Part shown: positions 7,903-18,809 of the stretch, piece by piece
Layout of the letters: the number at the start of each line of letters is the position of its first letter
Numbering within the stretch: the first letter of the stretch is position 1
DNA from: JAVKSL01 sp039583695
GTDB lineage: Bacteria; Actinomycetota; Acidimicrobiia; Acidimicrobiales; JAJPHD01
DNA length: 36,886 nt
Direction of reading: 5' to 3'
Assembly (NCBI GenBank): GCA_039583695.1
Contig: JAVKSL010000021.1
Location: 1-36,886 of the forward strand
Translations under genes and position numbers: made by a program
Notes under the pieces: model-generated
Told to the model about the DNA's origin: nothing
The model's database searches: none
Seen by the model: only the letters and a program-made list of their open reading frames with translations

Positions 7903-8003
7903 GGGTCACACCACCGGCACCCCTGCGCAGCATGACAAGCTGGACCAGTAAGGGGGCCGGTAAGGACGGTCCTGGAATCCAAAGACCACGAGGAGCACCT
8001 GTG

Positions 8004-8777
8004 ATGGTAAGCAGACTGGCAATCAGGCCGCGTGGTGAGAAGCCACGAGATCCTTCGGCACGGGCGCCTGGCGAGGCGCCCGTGCAGGCTCGGCCCCTGC
8101 GCGTTGTGCGGGGCCTGCCGAGTGGCCGGGCGATGGTCGGGGGACTGCTGGTCGCCGTGGCTGCGGTGGGAACCTTCGCGGCATACAGCGGTGCCACGGC
8201 TGATCGTCGGGTGGACTACGTGGTTGCACGGCGGTCCCTCAGCGTTGGCCAGCGCCTCACCCTCGAGGACCTGGCCGTGGCGCCGATGAACCTGCCTGCT
8301 CAGATGGCGAGCCGCTGGGCATTCCGCAATCCGGCCGCCCTTGTCGGTGCGATCGTGGTGGGTCCGTTGGACGGAGGCGAGCTGATCCAGGCCAGCGACG
8401 TCGTGACAGGACCGTCGGCGCCTGGGCAGGAGGAGATGTCTTTTGCCATCCCTGACGCCGACGCGGTCGGCGGGACACTGGAACCAGGGGACAGCGTGGA
8501 CGTGCTCGCGACGGTTGGCACTGGGACTCAGGCGAGGACTGAGGCCGTGCTCGCCGGCGCGCCGGTAATCGCCCGAGTGGCCAGCTCATCGAGCCTCGGA
8601 GCAAACGGGACTGGTAGTGAGACGGTGACCCTCGGGCTGTCGAGTCCGACCCAAGCGCTCGCGCTCACCCAGGCAGTGAACAGCGGGACCGTGATACTGG
8701 TCCGGGTGACGGGCGGCTCGGCGGGGACGGGCGGCTCGGCTGGGACGGGCGGCTCGGCTGGGGAAGCGGTGCGCTAA
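8004..8777 (+). CDS. CpaB/RcpC-like SAF-domain protein
   Basis: This 257-residue protein has a basic cytoplasmic tail, one transmembrane helix (about 44-63) and an SAF domain (about 70-135: VVARRSLSVGQRLTLEDL). A beta-rich domain follows, with the EPGDSVDVLATV pattern of Flp pilus assembly protein CpaB. CpaB/RcpC proteins work in the periplasmic or outer part of the Tad pilus machine. The start is ATG 8004, eight nt after AGGAG; GTG 8001 and an upstream ATG at 7932 are alternatives. The C-terminus ends in a three-copy glycine/serine-rich repeat. The only Tad-like partner here is the next gene, one nt downstream. Confidence 0.8.
   Translation: MVSRLAIRPRGEKPRDPSARAPGEAPVQARPLRVVRGLPSGRAMVGGLLVAVAAVGTFAAYSGATADRRVDYVVARRSLSVGQRLTLEDLAVAPMNLPAQMASRWAFRNPAALVGAIVVGPLDGGELIQASDVVTGPSAPGQEEMSFAIPDADAVGGTLEPGDSVDVLATVGTGTQARTEAVLAGAPVIARVASSSSLGANGTGSETVTLGLSSPTQALALTQAVNSGTVILVRVTGGSAGTGGSAGTGGSAGEAVR
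8711..8764 (+). repeat. 18-bp tandem repeat, three copies, in frame
   Basis: Three near-perfect 18-bp units (8711-8728, 8729-8746, 8747-8764), each beginning GGGCGGCTCGGC, encode repeats of the GGSAGT type at the C-terminus of the CpaB-like protein. The unit is a multiple of three, so copy-number change would keep the frame. Confidence 0.85.
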
Positions 8778-8778
8778 C

Positions 8779-10167
8779 GTGCCCGGTCCTCGCTACGTCC
8801 TACTGGGCCTGGCACCCCCACGTGCCAGCTGGTTTCGTACCGTTGCGCAGTGGGCTCAGGCCTCCTCGATCCCGGTGGAGTTCGGAAAGTGCGTCTCGCC
8901 TGAGGAGCTTCGAACCAGGCTGGCCTCCAACCGGACCTTCTCGGCGGTCCTGGTCGACGCCAGCCTGCCCGCGTTGGACCGGGACCTGATCGACACGGCC
9001 CGCCAGGCAGGCTGCGCTGTCGTCGTCGTCGAGGAGCACCCATCGAGGCACCAATGGACCCCGCTGGGAGCAAGCGCAGTCCTCGTCGGCACCTTCGAGC
9101 AGACCCACCTGATGGAGCTGCTCCGCCAGCACGCCAGTCCAGTACCTGATGCTCAGGTCAAAGATGTGGACGCTCTGAGCGAGGAAGGCGTTGGCGGTCG
9201 AGACACTCCGGGGCGCACCTCCATCGTGGTGGCGGTCTGTGGCTCTGGCGGCGTGGGGACCTCTACCGTGGCAATGGCGCTCGCCCAGGGGCTCGCCGGG
9301 CCGCCCAGCCCACAGGCCCGGTCAGGCCGCGACGCGAAAGTAGGCGCAGGCCGCGGCGCCGGAGGACCGCGCGACAACCTGGTGCTCGACGGCGGGGTGC
9401 TCCTGGCCGACATGGCCCGGCGTGGCGACCTCGCCGTGCTCCACGATGCCCGGGATGTTGTGCCAGGCCTTCAGGAACTGGTGGCCGCCCACCGCAGCGG
9501 TCGCTTGGTGCCCCGGCAGGTGGTAGCGCTCACCTTCGACATCGAGCAGCGCGGCTACCACCTGCTCCTGGGTCTCCGAAGGTCGTGTGACTGGGCGAGC
9601 ATCCGACCCCGTTCGTTCGAGGCTGCTTTCGCCAGCTTACGGGGCACCTACGGCGCGGTGATCTGTGACATCGAGGCGGATTTCGAGGGTCAGCACGAAG
9701 GCGGGTCAATCGACGTCGAGGAACGCAACGTGATGTCCCGATCTGCCCTGGCCTACGCAGATGTCGTGCTGGCCGTGGGCCTGCCCGGCGTCAAGGGAAC
9801 GCACAGCCTGCTCAGGCTTCTGCGCGAGCTGGGCGCTGCCGGGGCGCCACCGGTGCGCATCGTGCCAGTGTGCAACCGCGCCCCACGTGCTCAACGAGCA
9901 AGGGCAGAGATGGCACGAGCGCTCGCGCAGCTCGGCGGGCTCGGCGAGGGCGTCGCTTCACCGATCTTCGTCCCCGAGCGCATGCTGGATGAGATGGCAG
10001 GCCACGCCGCCCGACTTCCCAGCGCGTTCGTCGAACCGCTGGTGGCGGCGCTTAGGGCGGTGCTTGATCAGGCGGGAAGACGATTCGTCGAGCCGAGCGA
10101 GCCACAACCCGTCCGGTCGGGCAGCCTCGGACACTTTCACGAGGACGACGAGATAGCCCTCGGCTAA
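8779..10167 (+). CDS. TadZ/CpaE-like pilus assembly ATPase homologue
   Basis: The 462-residue protein has an N-terminal receiver-like domain (about 1-125) and a MinD/ParA-like domain from about 145, the layout of TadZ/CpaE. These proteins localise Flp pilus machines at the pole. The P-loop is atypical: GSGGVGTST (155-163) has threonine where the essential lysine of KGGVGKST would be, so ATP hydrolysis is doubtful; some TadZ proteins also have degenerate sites. A Gly/Arg-rich insertion (about 173-198) follows the loop. GTG 8779 is one nt after the cpaB stop, so the two are cotranscribed. No TadA, TadB, TadC or pilin gene is near. Confidence 0.8.
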   Translation: MPGPRYVLLGLAPPRASWFRTVAQWAQASSIPVEFGKCVSPEELRTRLASNRTFSAVLVDASLPALDRDLIDTARQAGCAVVVVEEHPSRHQWTPLGASAVLVGTFEQTHLMELLRQHASPVPDAQVKDVDALSEEGVGGRDTPGRTSIVVAVCGSGGVGTSTVAMALAQGLAGPPSPQARSGRDAKVGAGRGAGGPRDNLVLDGGVLLADMARRGDLAVLHDARDVVPGLQELVAAHRSGRLVPRQVVALTFDIEQRGYHLLLGLRRSCDWASIRPRSFEAAFASLRGTYGAVICDIEADFEGQHEGGSIDVEERNVMSRSALAYADVVLAVGLPGVKGTHSLLRLLRELGAAGAPPVRIVPVCNRAPRAQRARAEMARALAQLGGLGEGVASPIFVPERMLDEMAGHAARLPSAFVEPLVAALRAVLDQAGRRFVEPSEPQPVRSGSLGHFHEDDEIALG

Positions 10168-10213
10168 GAACCCGTCAGGACGTGAGACCTGTCATGGCTG
10201 GTCGAGACAAGGG

Positions 10214-11947
10214 TCAGCCGACTGCTTCGGCCTCCTCGGCCAGGCTCAGCCACCGCTCCTCCGCCTCGACCAGCGACTCCTGCACAGCGGCAAGCTCGGC
10301 CCCAATCCTGCCCAGCTCCACGTGCCCGGCGGCCTCATTCATCAGGGTCTCCAGGCGATTGCGCTCGCCCTCGAGCCGAGCCACATTTCGCTCCGCGTCC
10401 CGCATGGCCCTCCCAAGCGTGCCGGCCGACCTGCCCTTTGGGCCGGCAGGGAAGGGCTGTGGGCTCCGCATCCGCTTGGCTCCCCGCGACGAGCCAGCGA
10501 TCCGCACCTCGCTTGCCGCCATCCAGGCGGCCAGACCACCTGGCACCGCTTCGACGCGTCCTGCGCCGCCAACTGCCACTATCCGCTCGGTCGCCCGTTC
10601 CAGGAATGCACGATCGTGGCTCACTGCCACCAGTGCTCCGGGCCAGTCGTCCAGGTAGTCCTCCAGCGCTCGGAGTGTGTCGAGGTCCAGGTCGTTGGTG
10701 GGTTCGTCGAGCAAGAGCACATTGGGTCGACCAGCCAGCACCACCAACAGCTGCAACCGCCGGCGCTCCCCACCCGATAGGGTCCCGACCCGCGCCCAGG
10801 GCAGGTCGCCCCCGAACCAGAACCGCTCCATGAGCGAGACGTCCTCCGGGGCGCCAGCCACCCTGTTCGGCCCCGCCACAACGTCGCGCACCCGGGCCTC
10901 AGGATCGAGAGTCACTCCCAGCTGGTCATACACCCCGACGATCACCGTCGGGCCATGCTCGACGACGCCCACCTCGGGTGCGAGCCGGCCAGCAACCAAC
11001 TCCAGCAGGGTCGACTTCCCCGCTCCGTTCGGACCCACCACTCCGAGCCGCTCCCGAGGGTCGAGTACCAGGGAAACATCCCGAAGCACCAGGCCCGACC
11101 CATAGCCCACGCTTGCCCCGTCCAGCTCCACGACCTTGTCGCCGAGTCGGGGCGTCCCGAGATCGAGCTCCAGCTCGTCTCGCCGGGCTGGCCCCTCCGG
11201 GCGGGCGGCCACGAGCGCCTCGGCCGCGACCATGCGCGCCTGGGGCTTGCGGGTCCGAGCCGGGGCGCCCTGGCGAAGCCAGGCCAGCTCTCGGCGAGCC
11301 AGGTTCCGCCGGACCATCTCACCCGCGGCCGCGAGCTCGTCCCGCGCAGCTTTGGCCTCCAGATACGACGAGTACCCGCCCTCGTGGACGTATGCCCGGC
11401 CCCTGTCGAGTTCCAGCATCCGGGTGGTCACCCGGTCCAGCATGTGACGGTCGTGAGTGACCAGCACCAGCCCCCCGGCGTGCGTCGCCAACCGGCCCTC
11501 CAACCAGGTTATGGCGCCCAGATCGAGGTGGTTGGTCGGTTCATCGAGGATCAGCAGCTCGACTGGGTGGACCAACGCGGCCGCCAAGGCGACCCGCTTG
11601 GCCTGGCCCCCCGACAGCGTCGCCACGTCTGAGTCGGCCAGGGGCCCCATCCCCAGGCGCTCGAGGGCGGCCGACGCCTCCCAGCCCTCCCCCACAGCTG
11701 CCCGCACTGTCCCGGCGGGCAGCTCGGGACGTTGACCCAAGTATCCGACCCGGGTCCCCCGGCCCCGGCGGACCAGGCCGGTCTCGGGGGGATCGACCCC
11801 GGCAAGCAGCCGGAGCAGGGTGGACTTGCCTGTCCCGTTGATGCCCACCACGCCCAGACGGTCGCCGTCGGAGATCGTTACCGACAGCTCATCGAACAGG
11901 GGTCGACCTGGGCGGCTGGCCGACACCCCGGCCACATCGACAATCAC
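10214..11947 (-). CDS. ABC-F family ATPase
   Basis: This is a soluble protein of about 577 residues with two ABC domains and no membrane segment, the ABC-F layout. Members act on ribosomes in translation or antibiotic protection. The first domain has GINGTGKS (35-42), LSGGQAKRVALA and LDEPTNHLD; the second has GPNGAGKS, LSGGERRRLQLL and LDEPTNDLD. A charged linker lies between them and a C-terminal helical, coiled-coil-like tail follows (Uup-like). I start at GTG 11947 because the family begins with a short strand leading to VAGVS; the frame stays open to 12019, so a 601-residue form is possible. It follows the polyprenyl synthase gene on the same strand. Whether it protects against a drug cannot be told. 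Confidence 0.92.
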   Translation of the reverse strand: MIVDVAGVSASRPGRPLFDELSVTISDGDRLGVVGINGTGKSTLLRLLAGVDPPETGLVRRGRGTRVGYLGQRPELPAGTVRAAVGEGWEASAALERLGMGPLADSDVATLSGGQAKRVALAAALVHPVELLILDEPTNHLDLGAITWLEGRLATHAGGLVLVTHDRHMLDRVTTRMLELDRGRAYVHEGGYSSYLEAKAARDELAAAGEMVRRNLARRELAWLRQGAPARTRKPQARMVAAEALVAARPEGPARRDELELDLGTPRLGDKVVELDGASVGYGSGLVLRDVSLVLDPRERLGVVGPNGAGKSTLLELVAGRLAPEVGVVEHGPTVIVGVYDQLGVTLDPEARVRDVVAGPNRVAGAPEDVSLMERFWFGGDLPWARVGTLSGGERRRLQLLVVLAGRPNVLLLDEPTNDLDLDTLRALEDYLDDWPGALVAVSHDRAFLERATERIVAVGGAGRVEAVPGGLAAWMAASEVRIAGSSRGAKRMRSPQPFPAGPKGRSAGTLGRAMRDAERNVARLEGERNRLETLMNEAAGHVELGRIGAELAAVQESLVEAEERWLSLAEEAEAVG

Positions 11948-12045
11948 TCCCACTGCAAAGCCACGGTAATGGCGCCGGCACTCCCACCCGCCGGGAGCGG
12001 CAGTGATTCTGGTTGCCATATACCCCAGACCACTACCAGATCGGT

Positions 12046-12096
12046 CCGGCGGGAAGCCGGACCCGGCGGGGAGCCGGACCCGGCGGGGAGCCCACC
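12046..12096. repeat. 17-bp tandem repeat with hairpin potential
   Basis: Three 17-bp units (12046-12062, 12063-12079, 12080-12096) of the form CCGGCGGGGAGCCGGAC lie between the polyprenyl synthase stop and the ABC-F gene. TCCGGC (12045-12050) and GCCGGA (12056-12061) form a perfect 6-bp stem around GGGAA, and the copies could pair alternatively. It may act as a transcript-end structure or attenuator between the two genes; no T-run is present. Confidence 0.6.
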
Positions 12097-12103
12097 ACCG
12101 TCC

Positions 12104-13090
12104 TCAGGTCGAATGGATCGCCACGGTATCCACCAATGTGTGGGCAAAGTCACGCAGCGACTCGCCCACCAAACCCGGACCGAGGGTGCTGGCCGCGCTC
12201 GCCGCCAGGTCGGCCCAGCGCCGGGCCTCTCCGACCGCCGACGCGATGGCGCCCGAACCCGCCACGATCTTCATGGCCCGCTCCAGCTCGTCACCCTCCA
12301 GCGGGCGCCCCAGCAACCCGACCAGCTCCGGACCCACCGACCGGTCCCCCAGGGCGCGCAGCACGGGAAGGGTGTACACGCCCTTCATCAGATCCTGACC
12401 AGGGAGCTTGCCCAGCTCCTCCTCCGACGCGACTACGTCAAGGATGTCGTCGCGAATCTGGAACACCATCCCGAAGCACTCACCAAACTCGGTCATTGCC
12501 TCGACCCGCGATCGATCCAGCCCGGCCGTGAGAGCCCCGACCCGGCAGGCAGTCGCCGTCAACGACGCCGTCTTGCCTGCAATCGCCCCCAGGTACCCCG
12601 ACTCGCTTCGCTGGGGATCATAGGTCCCCTGCACCTCTGTGACCTGGCCTTCCATCATCCGGGCGAGGGTCCCCGCCAGCAGGCTCGCCACCTCCGTACC
12701 CAGATCCGCCGCTATTCCCGCGGCCCTGGCCAGCAGGAAGTCGCCCGCGATCACCGCCATCAGGTTTCCCCACCGGCTGTTGACGCTCTCGACGTTGCGC
12801 CGGCTGGTGGCCTCGTCGATGACATCGTCGTGATATAGCGACGCCAGGTGCACCAGCTCGACCGAGACCCCCCCGAGCAGGATGTCCTGGCTGGCCTGGC
12901 CCAACCCCGATGCGGCCGCGCAGACCAGGCTCAGGATCGGTCGCAGTCGCTTGCCCCCACCTGCTATGAGGTGCGTCGCCACCTCGGTCAGGAACGGGTC
13001 CTCTGCCGCGACAGAACGTTGGAGGACGACTTCGAGTCGATCCAGGTCCTCTTCAACCCAGGGAAGTCCCAGGAGGTCGGCGGCGTTCAC
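12104..13090 (-). CDS. Long-chain polyprenyl diphosphate synthase
   Basis: The 328-residue protein condenses isopentenyl diphosphate onto allylic diphosphates. It has GGGKRLRP near 44-51, the first aspartate-rich motif DDVID (88-92) and the second DDILD (214-218). The residues five and four before the first motif are small (A83, S84), as in enzymes that make long chains; heptaprenyl to nonaprenyl chains for menaquinone are the likely product, but length is inference. The start is GTG 13090. TAATTC (13103-13098) lies 7 nt before it and may be a -10 box for a leaderless message; TAGCCT (13108-13103) is an alternative. It is divergent from clpC. Confidence 0.93.
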   Translation of the reverse strand: MNAADLLGLPWVEEDLDRLEVVLQRSVAAEDPFLTEVATHLIAGGGKRLRPILSLVCAAASGLGQASQDILLGGVSVELVHLASLYHDDVIDEATSRRNVESVNSRWGNLMAVIAGDFLLARAAGIAADLGTEVASLLAGTLARMMEGQVTEVQGTYDPQRSESGYLGAIAGKTASLTATACRVGALTAGLDRSRVEAMTEFGECFGMVFQIRDDILDVVASEEELGKLPGQDLMKGVYTLPVLRALGDRSVGPELVGLLGRPLEGDELERAMKIVAGSGAIASAVGEARRWADLAASAASTLGPGLVGESLRDFAHTLVDTVAIHST

Positions 13091-13221
13091 TGATATGGAA
13101 TTAGGCTAACCGAAGCCCGAGCCGACAACAACCAGGGCGACATGCTCAAGGTTGAATGCCTGAGAGACGACCATCATGGGTAGACTAAGTGCGACCGACG
13201 AGCCAATAGGGAGGCGGTCCG

Positions 13222-15708
<2,487 letters not shown>

Positions 15709-15742
15709 GCACAGCCGACAAGTTGAGCAACATTCGTCGGCA

Positions 15743-16522
15743 TCACCACCGGCGAGTTGCCACCGACACCAGGTCCACCAATCGGGCAACCACCGGGAAA
15801 GCCCCCAGCCGGGCCAGGCCGGCCACCCTGGGCACGGCTATCGTGTCCCAACCCGGGACTCCGGCCAAGCGGACGGAGCGCACGATCGCCCTGCCGGCCA
15901 GCGACGCTGGGGGCAGGCCGGTCGCATTGAACGGGGTCCCTGTGCCGTCGGCGTTGCCCTGCGACCGGGGCAGGAACTCAGTCCCCAGAGGCCCGGGGGC
16001 GATCAACGCAACAGTGACTCCTTTGCCCAGCAGCTCGCGCCGGAGGCCCTCACTGAAGCCGGCAACCGCGAACTTGGTCGCCGAGTAGACGCTCAGCGGG
16101 GGCGCAGACACCCACCCGGCCACTGATCCGACATTGACAATGTGGCCCCGCCGTCGGGCCAGCATCCCGCGGAGGAGCCGCTGGGTCAGGTCGATCAGGC
16201 CGATCACGTTGGTCTCGAACAGCCGGCGCACCTCCGCCGCCGGCATGTCGGCCACCACGCCTGACCACCCCAGCCCCGCGTTGTTGACCAGCACGTCGAC
16301 CTCGCCGACGGCCTCGCACAGCGCGGCTCGATCCGAGTCCACGGTGAGGTCGGCCACGAAGGGGGTGATTCCCGAACGAGCCTCGGCCAAGGCGGCCAGT
16401 CGGTCGCCGTTGCGCGCGACAGCCCAAACTTGCGCCCCACGCGCCGCCAGACGCAGCGCAGCGTCTCGACCGATTCCCGAGGACGCCCCGGTGACGACGA
16501 CGGTCGATCCTGCGATGCGCAT
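15743..16522 (-). CDS. Short-chain dehydrogenase/reductase
   Basis: This 259-residue NAD(P)-dependent oxidoreductase of the classical SDR type has TGASSGIG at 11-18, NNAG at 80-83, catalytic S133 and Y146-x3-K150 (YSATK). The basic residue R37 after the second strand suggests NADPH preference (inference). The C-terminal extension resembles SDRs acting on lipids or aldehydes, but the substrate cannot be named. I chose ATG 16522, which fits the family N-terminus; GTG 16531, three codons upstream, is possible. It converges on clpC with a 34-bp gap and is divergent from the GNAT gene over a short palindromic region. Confidence 0.9.
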   Translation of the reverse strand: MRIAGSTVVVTGASSGIGRDAALRLAARGAQVWAVARNGDRLAALAEARSGITPFVADLTVDSDRAALCEAVGEVDVLVNNAGLGWSGVVADMPAAEVRRLFETNVIGLIDLTQRLLRGMLARRRGHIVNVGSVAGWVSAPPLSVYSATKFAVAGFSEGLRRELLGKGVTVALIAPGPLGTEFLPRSQGNADGTGTPFNATGLPPASLAGRAIVRSVRLAGVPGWDTIAVPRVAGLARLGAFPVVARLVDLVSVATRRW

Positions 16523-16530
16523 GTGCTCCA

Positions 16531-16541
16531 CTACAGTGTAG
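16531..16541. promoter_or_regulatory. Short palindrome between divergent SDR and GNAT genes
   Basis: CTACAGTGTAG is an 11-bp palindrome (arms CTACA/TGTAG) that offers TACAGT on the plus and TACACT on the minus strand. It sits in the 67-bp divergent gap. It could be a shared -10 region or a binding site; neither is proven. Confidence 0.25.
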
Positions 16542-16589
16542 GTGGCCTAGCGACGAAAGTGTGCCGCCACGAGCGACCCCCGCATCCGA

Positions 16590-17039
16590 GTGCATGCAGT
16601 GACCGCGGTCGACGACGACCTCGTGGCTGCCTTTGCCCGGCTGTTGCCCCAGCTCTCGCCCAGCACGCCAGTGCTGCAAAGAGAGGAGCTGGAGGGGGTG
16701 GTGGGTTCGCCGGGAACCACCGTCTTGGTGGCACTCATGCAAGGTTCCGGGGGAGCGCTCAGTGGTGAGTGGGGCGTGGTAGGGACCCTCACACTTGTGG
16801 TATTCCTCATACCTACGGGCATCAAAGCCTGGATCGAGGACGTGGTCGTGGAGTCCTCGATGCGGGGTTTTGGGGTGGGTGCCGCCCTGGTGAAGGCCGG
16901 AGTCCAAGCGGCGGGGGCGGCGGGGGCGCGCACAGTCGAGCTGACCTCTCGGCCAGCCCGGGAGGCGGCCAACCGGCTGTACCGCCGCCTTGGCTTCGCG
17001 CTCCGGGACACCAACGTCTACCGCCTGGACCTGTTCTAG
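16590..17039 (+). CDS. GNAT-family N-acetyltransferase
   Basis: The 149-residue protein has the GNAT core. Strand IEDVVVESS is followed by the acetyl-CoA pyrophosphate-binding loop RGFGVG (92-97) and helix, and then by the LTSRPAREAANRLYRRLGF segment (119-136) found in many amino-acid or small-molecule acetyltransferases. The acceptor is unknown. The start is GTG 16590; no strong Shine-Dalgarno sequence is visible. Its stop lies one nt before the citrate synthase ATG (TAG-G-ATG), so the two are cotranscribed and probably translationally coupled. Confidence 0.88.
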   Translation: MHAVTAVDDDLVAAFARLLPQLSPSTPVLQREELEGVVGSPGTTVLVALMQGSGGALSGEWGVVGTLTLVVFLIPTGIKAWIEDVVVESSMRGFGVGAALVKAGVQAAGAAGARTVELTSRPAREAANRLYRRLGFALRDTNVYRLDLF

Positions 17040-17040
17040 G

Positions 17041-18315
17041 ATGGACCGCGTGGAGGAGAGCATCACCATCACAGACAACCGCAGCGGCGCCTCCCTGGAC
17101 ATAGCCATCCGAGACGGTGGAGTGTCGGCGGCCGAATGGTCCAAGCTGCTGCCCGGGGTGTGGTTCTTCGATCCCGGGCTGGCTTCCACGGCCACCTGCG
17201 CCAGCTCGATCAGCTACGTGGACGGCGAGGCCGGGGTGCTGCGCTACCGGGGGTATCCGATCCAGGAGCTGGCAGAGCACTCGACGTTCATAGAGGTGGC
17301 TTACTTGCTGATCTGGGGGGAGCTGCCGAGCCCCACCCAGTACGAGGAGTGGCGGCGCGACATCAACCATCACACGTTCATCCACGAGAACGTGCGCAAG
17401 AGGTTCTTGGAGGGCTTTCATTACGACGCCCATCCGATGGGGATGCTCGTGTCGGCGGTCGCGGCGATGTCGACCTTCTACCTCGACGCCAAGGACATAG
17501 TCGACCCGGAGTCGCGGCGGCGTCAGGTCACCCGGCTCATCGCCAAGATGCCCACCCTGGCCGCCGCGGCCCACCGCTTCAGCGTGGGGATGCCATTTGT
17601 CTATCCGGACAACTCGCTCAGCTACGCGCAAAACTTCCTTTCGATGATGTGGAAGATCTCCGAGCCGCATTTTGCCGCCGACCCCGCCCTCACCAGGGCA
17701 TTGGATGTGCTGTTCATCCTCCATGCCGAGCACGAGCAGAACTGCTCCACCACGGTCATGCGCACGGTCGGCTCGGCGCACGCCGATCCGTACTCCGCCT
17801 GCGCCGCCGCCTGCGCCGCTCTCTACGGACCCCGCCACGGCGGCGCCAACGAGGCGGTCATACAGATGCTCACCGAGATCGGGTCGCTGGACCGGGTGAG
17901 CGCCTTTGTGCGTTCGGTAAAGGAGGGCCACGGGCGCCTCCAGGGATTCGGCCACCGGGTCTACAAGAACTACGACCCGCGGGCCACGATCATCAAGCGC
18001 ACCGCCGAGGAGGTGTTCGCGGTCACCGGGCGCAACCGGCTGCTTGACATCGCGCTGGAGCTGGAGAGGGTGGCGTTGGAGGACGAGTACTTCGTGTCCC
18101 GGCGGCTCTACCCGAACGTGGACTTTTACTCAGGGCTTATCTACCAGGCCATGGGATTCCCGATCTCGATGTTCCCGGTGCTGTTTGCGATCCCGCGGAC
18201 CGCTGGCTGGCTCGCCCACTGGCTCGAGCAGCTCGAGCAGGGTGCCCGGATCACCCGGCCTCGCCAGCTTTATATTGGCGAGCCCGAGCGGCACTACGGC
18301 TTAGCTCAGCGCTGA
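17041..18315 (+). CDS. gltA: Citrate synthase
   Basis: This enzyme condenses acetyl-CoA with oxaloacetate to open the TCA cycle. The 424-residue protein is of the Gram-negative-like hexameric (type II) length. Catalytic residues are H266 (GPRHGGANEA), H305 (GFGHRVYKNYDPRA) and D361 (NVDFYSG), at nearly the numbering of the E. coli enzyme. LHAEHEQNCSTTVMR at 228-241 is also conserved. The start is ATG 17041, one nt after the GNAT stop; an in-frame extension upstream overlaps that gene and is rejected. Its 3' end overlaps the convergent Fur-family gene by 15 bp. Confidence 0.97.
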   Translation: MDRVEESITITDNRSGASLDIAIRDGGVSAAEWSKLLPGVWFFDPGLASTATCASSISYVDGEAGVLRYRGYPIQELAEHSTFIEVAYLLIWGELPSPTQYEEWRRDINHHTFIHENVRKRFLEGFHYDAHPMGMLVSAVAAMSTFYLDAKDIVDPESRRRQVTRLIAKMPTLAAAAHRFSVGMPFVYPDNSLSYAQNFLSMMWKISEPHFAADPALTRALDVLFILHAEHEQNCSTTVMRTVGSAHADPYSACAAACAALYGPRHGGANEAVIQMLTEIGSLDRVSAFVRSVKEGHGRLQGFGHRVYKNYDPRATIIKRTAEEVFAVTGRNRLLDIALELERVALEDEYFVSRRLYPNVDFYSGLIYQAMGFPISMFPVLFAIPRTAGWLAHWLEQLEQGARITRPRQLYIGEPERHYGLAQR

Positions 18316-18759
18316 GCCGACGGATCGAGGGTGCGGGATCTGGCCGTCGGGCTGGCAGGTCCGGGCGCAGCCGGCGCAGGTGCCCACTATCTCGAGGGTG
18401 TGCCCGACCTCCACAAAGCCATGATCGACCGCCACTCGGCTGGCCCAGAGCTCGATCTCCGGTGCCTCGACCTCCACGGTTAGGCCGCAGGTCTTGCAGA
18501 CCAGGTGGTGGTGATGGTGGTCGCTGTCACAGCGACGATACAGGGTCTCGCCGTCGTCGGAGCGCATGGCGTCCAGCTCGCCCGCCTCGGCCAGGGCGCG
18601 CAGCTGGCTGTAGACGGTCGTGAGCCCGACGTTCTCGCCCCGAGCTCGCAGCTCGGTGAACAGGTCCTGCGCCGACCGAAACGACTCGGACGCTTCCAGG
18701 GCCGCCGCCAAGGCGCGTTTTTGGCGCGTCGAGCGCTCCTGAGGAGCTCGACGGGTCAT
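18301..18759 (-). CDS. zur: Fur-family regulator, Zur-like
   Basis: This 152-residue DNA-binding repressor has a winged helix (about 8-75, with GLTTVYSQLRALAEAGELDAM). The structural zinc site is C88-x2-C91 and C128-x2-C131. A histidine run (81-85) with C77 resembles the regulatory zinc site of actinobacterial Zur/FurB. It should repress zinc uptake genes when zinc is plentiful. Its place behind an SmtB-type sensor and a histidine-rich protein supports Zur over Fur. The start is ATG 18759; the frame is open further upstream, but that stretch is low-complexity and overlaps the histidine-rich gene. It is 50 bp downstream of that gene, so probably the third gene of the operon. Confidence 0.88.
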   Translation of the reverse strand: MTRRAPQERSTRQKRALAAALEASESFRSAQDLFTELRARGENVGLTTVYSQLRALAEAGELDAMRSDDGETLYRRCDSDHHHHHLVCKTCGLTVEVEAPEIELWASRVAVDHGFVEVGHTLEIVGTCAGCARTCQPDGQIPHPRSVGSALS

Positions 18760-18809
18760 CGCGGTCGATCCAGCGGCCACCGGGCTGGGACTCGGTCTGG
18801 AGGCAGCGA

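Noticed and set aside
13143..13221. HspR or ClgR operator upstream of clpC
   Set aside because: CTCAAGGTTGAAT resembles part of a heat-shock inverted repeat, but the second arm and correct spacing are missing; no ClgR-type motif is seen.
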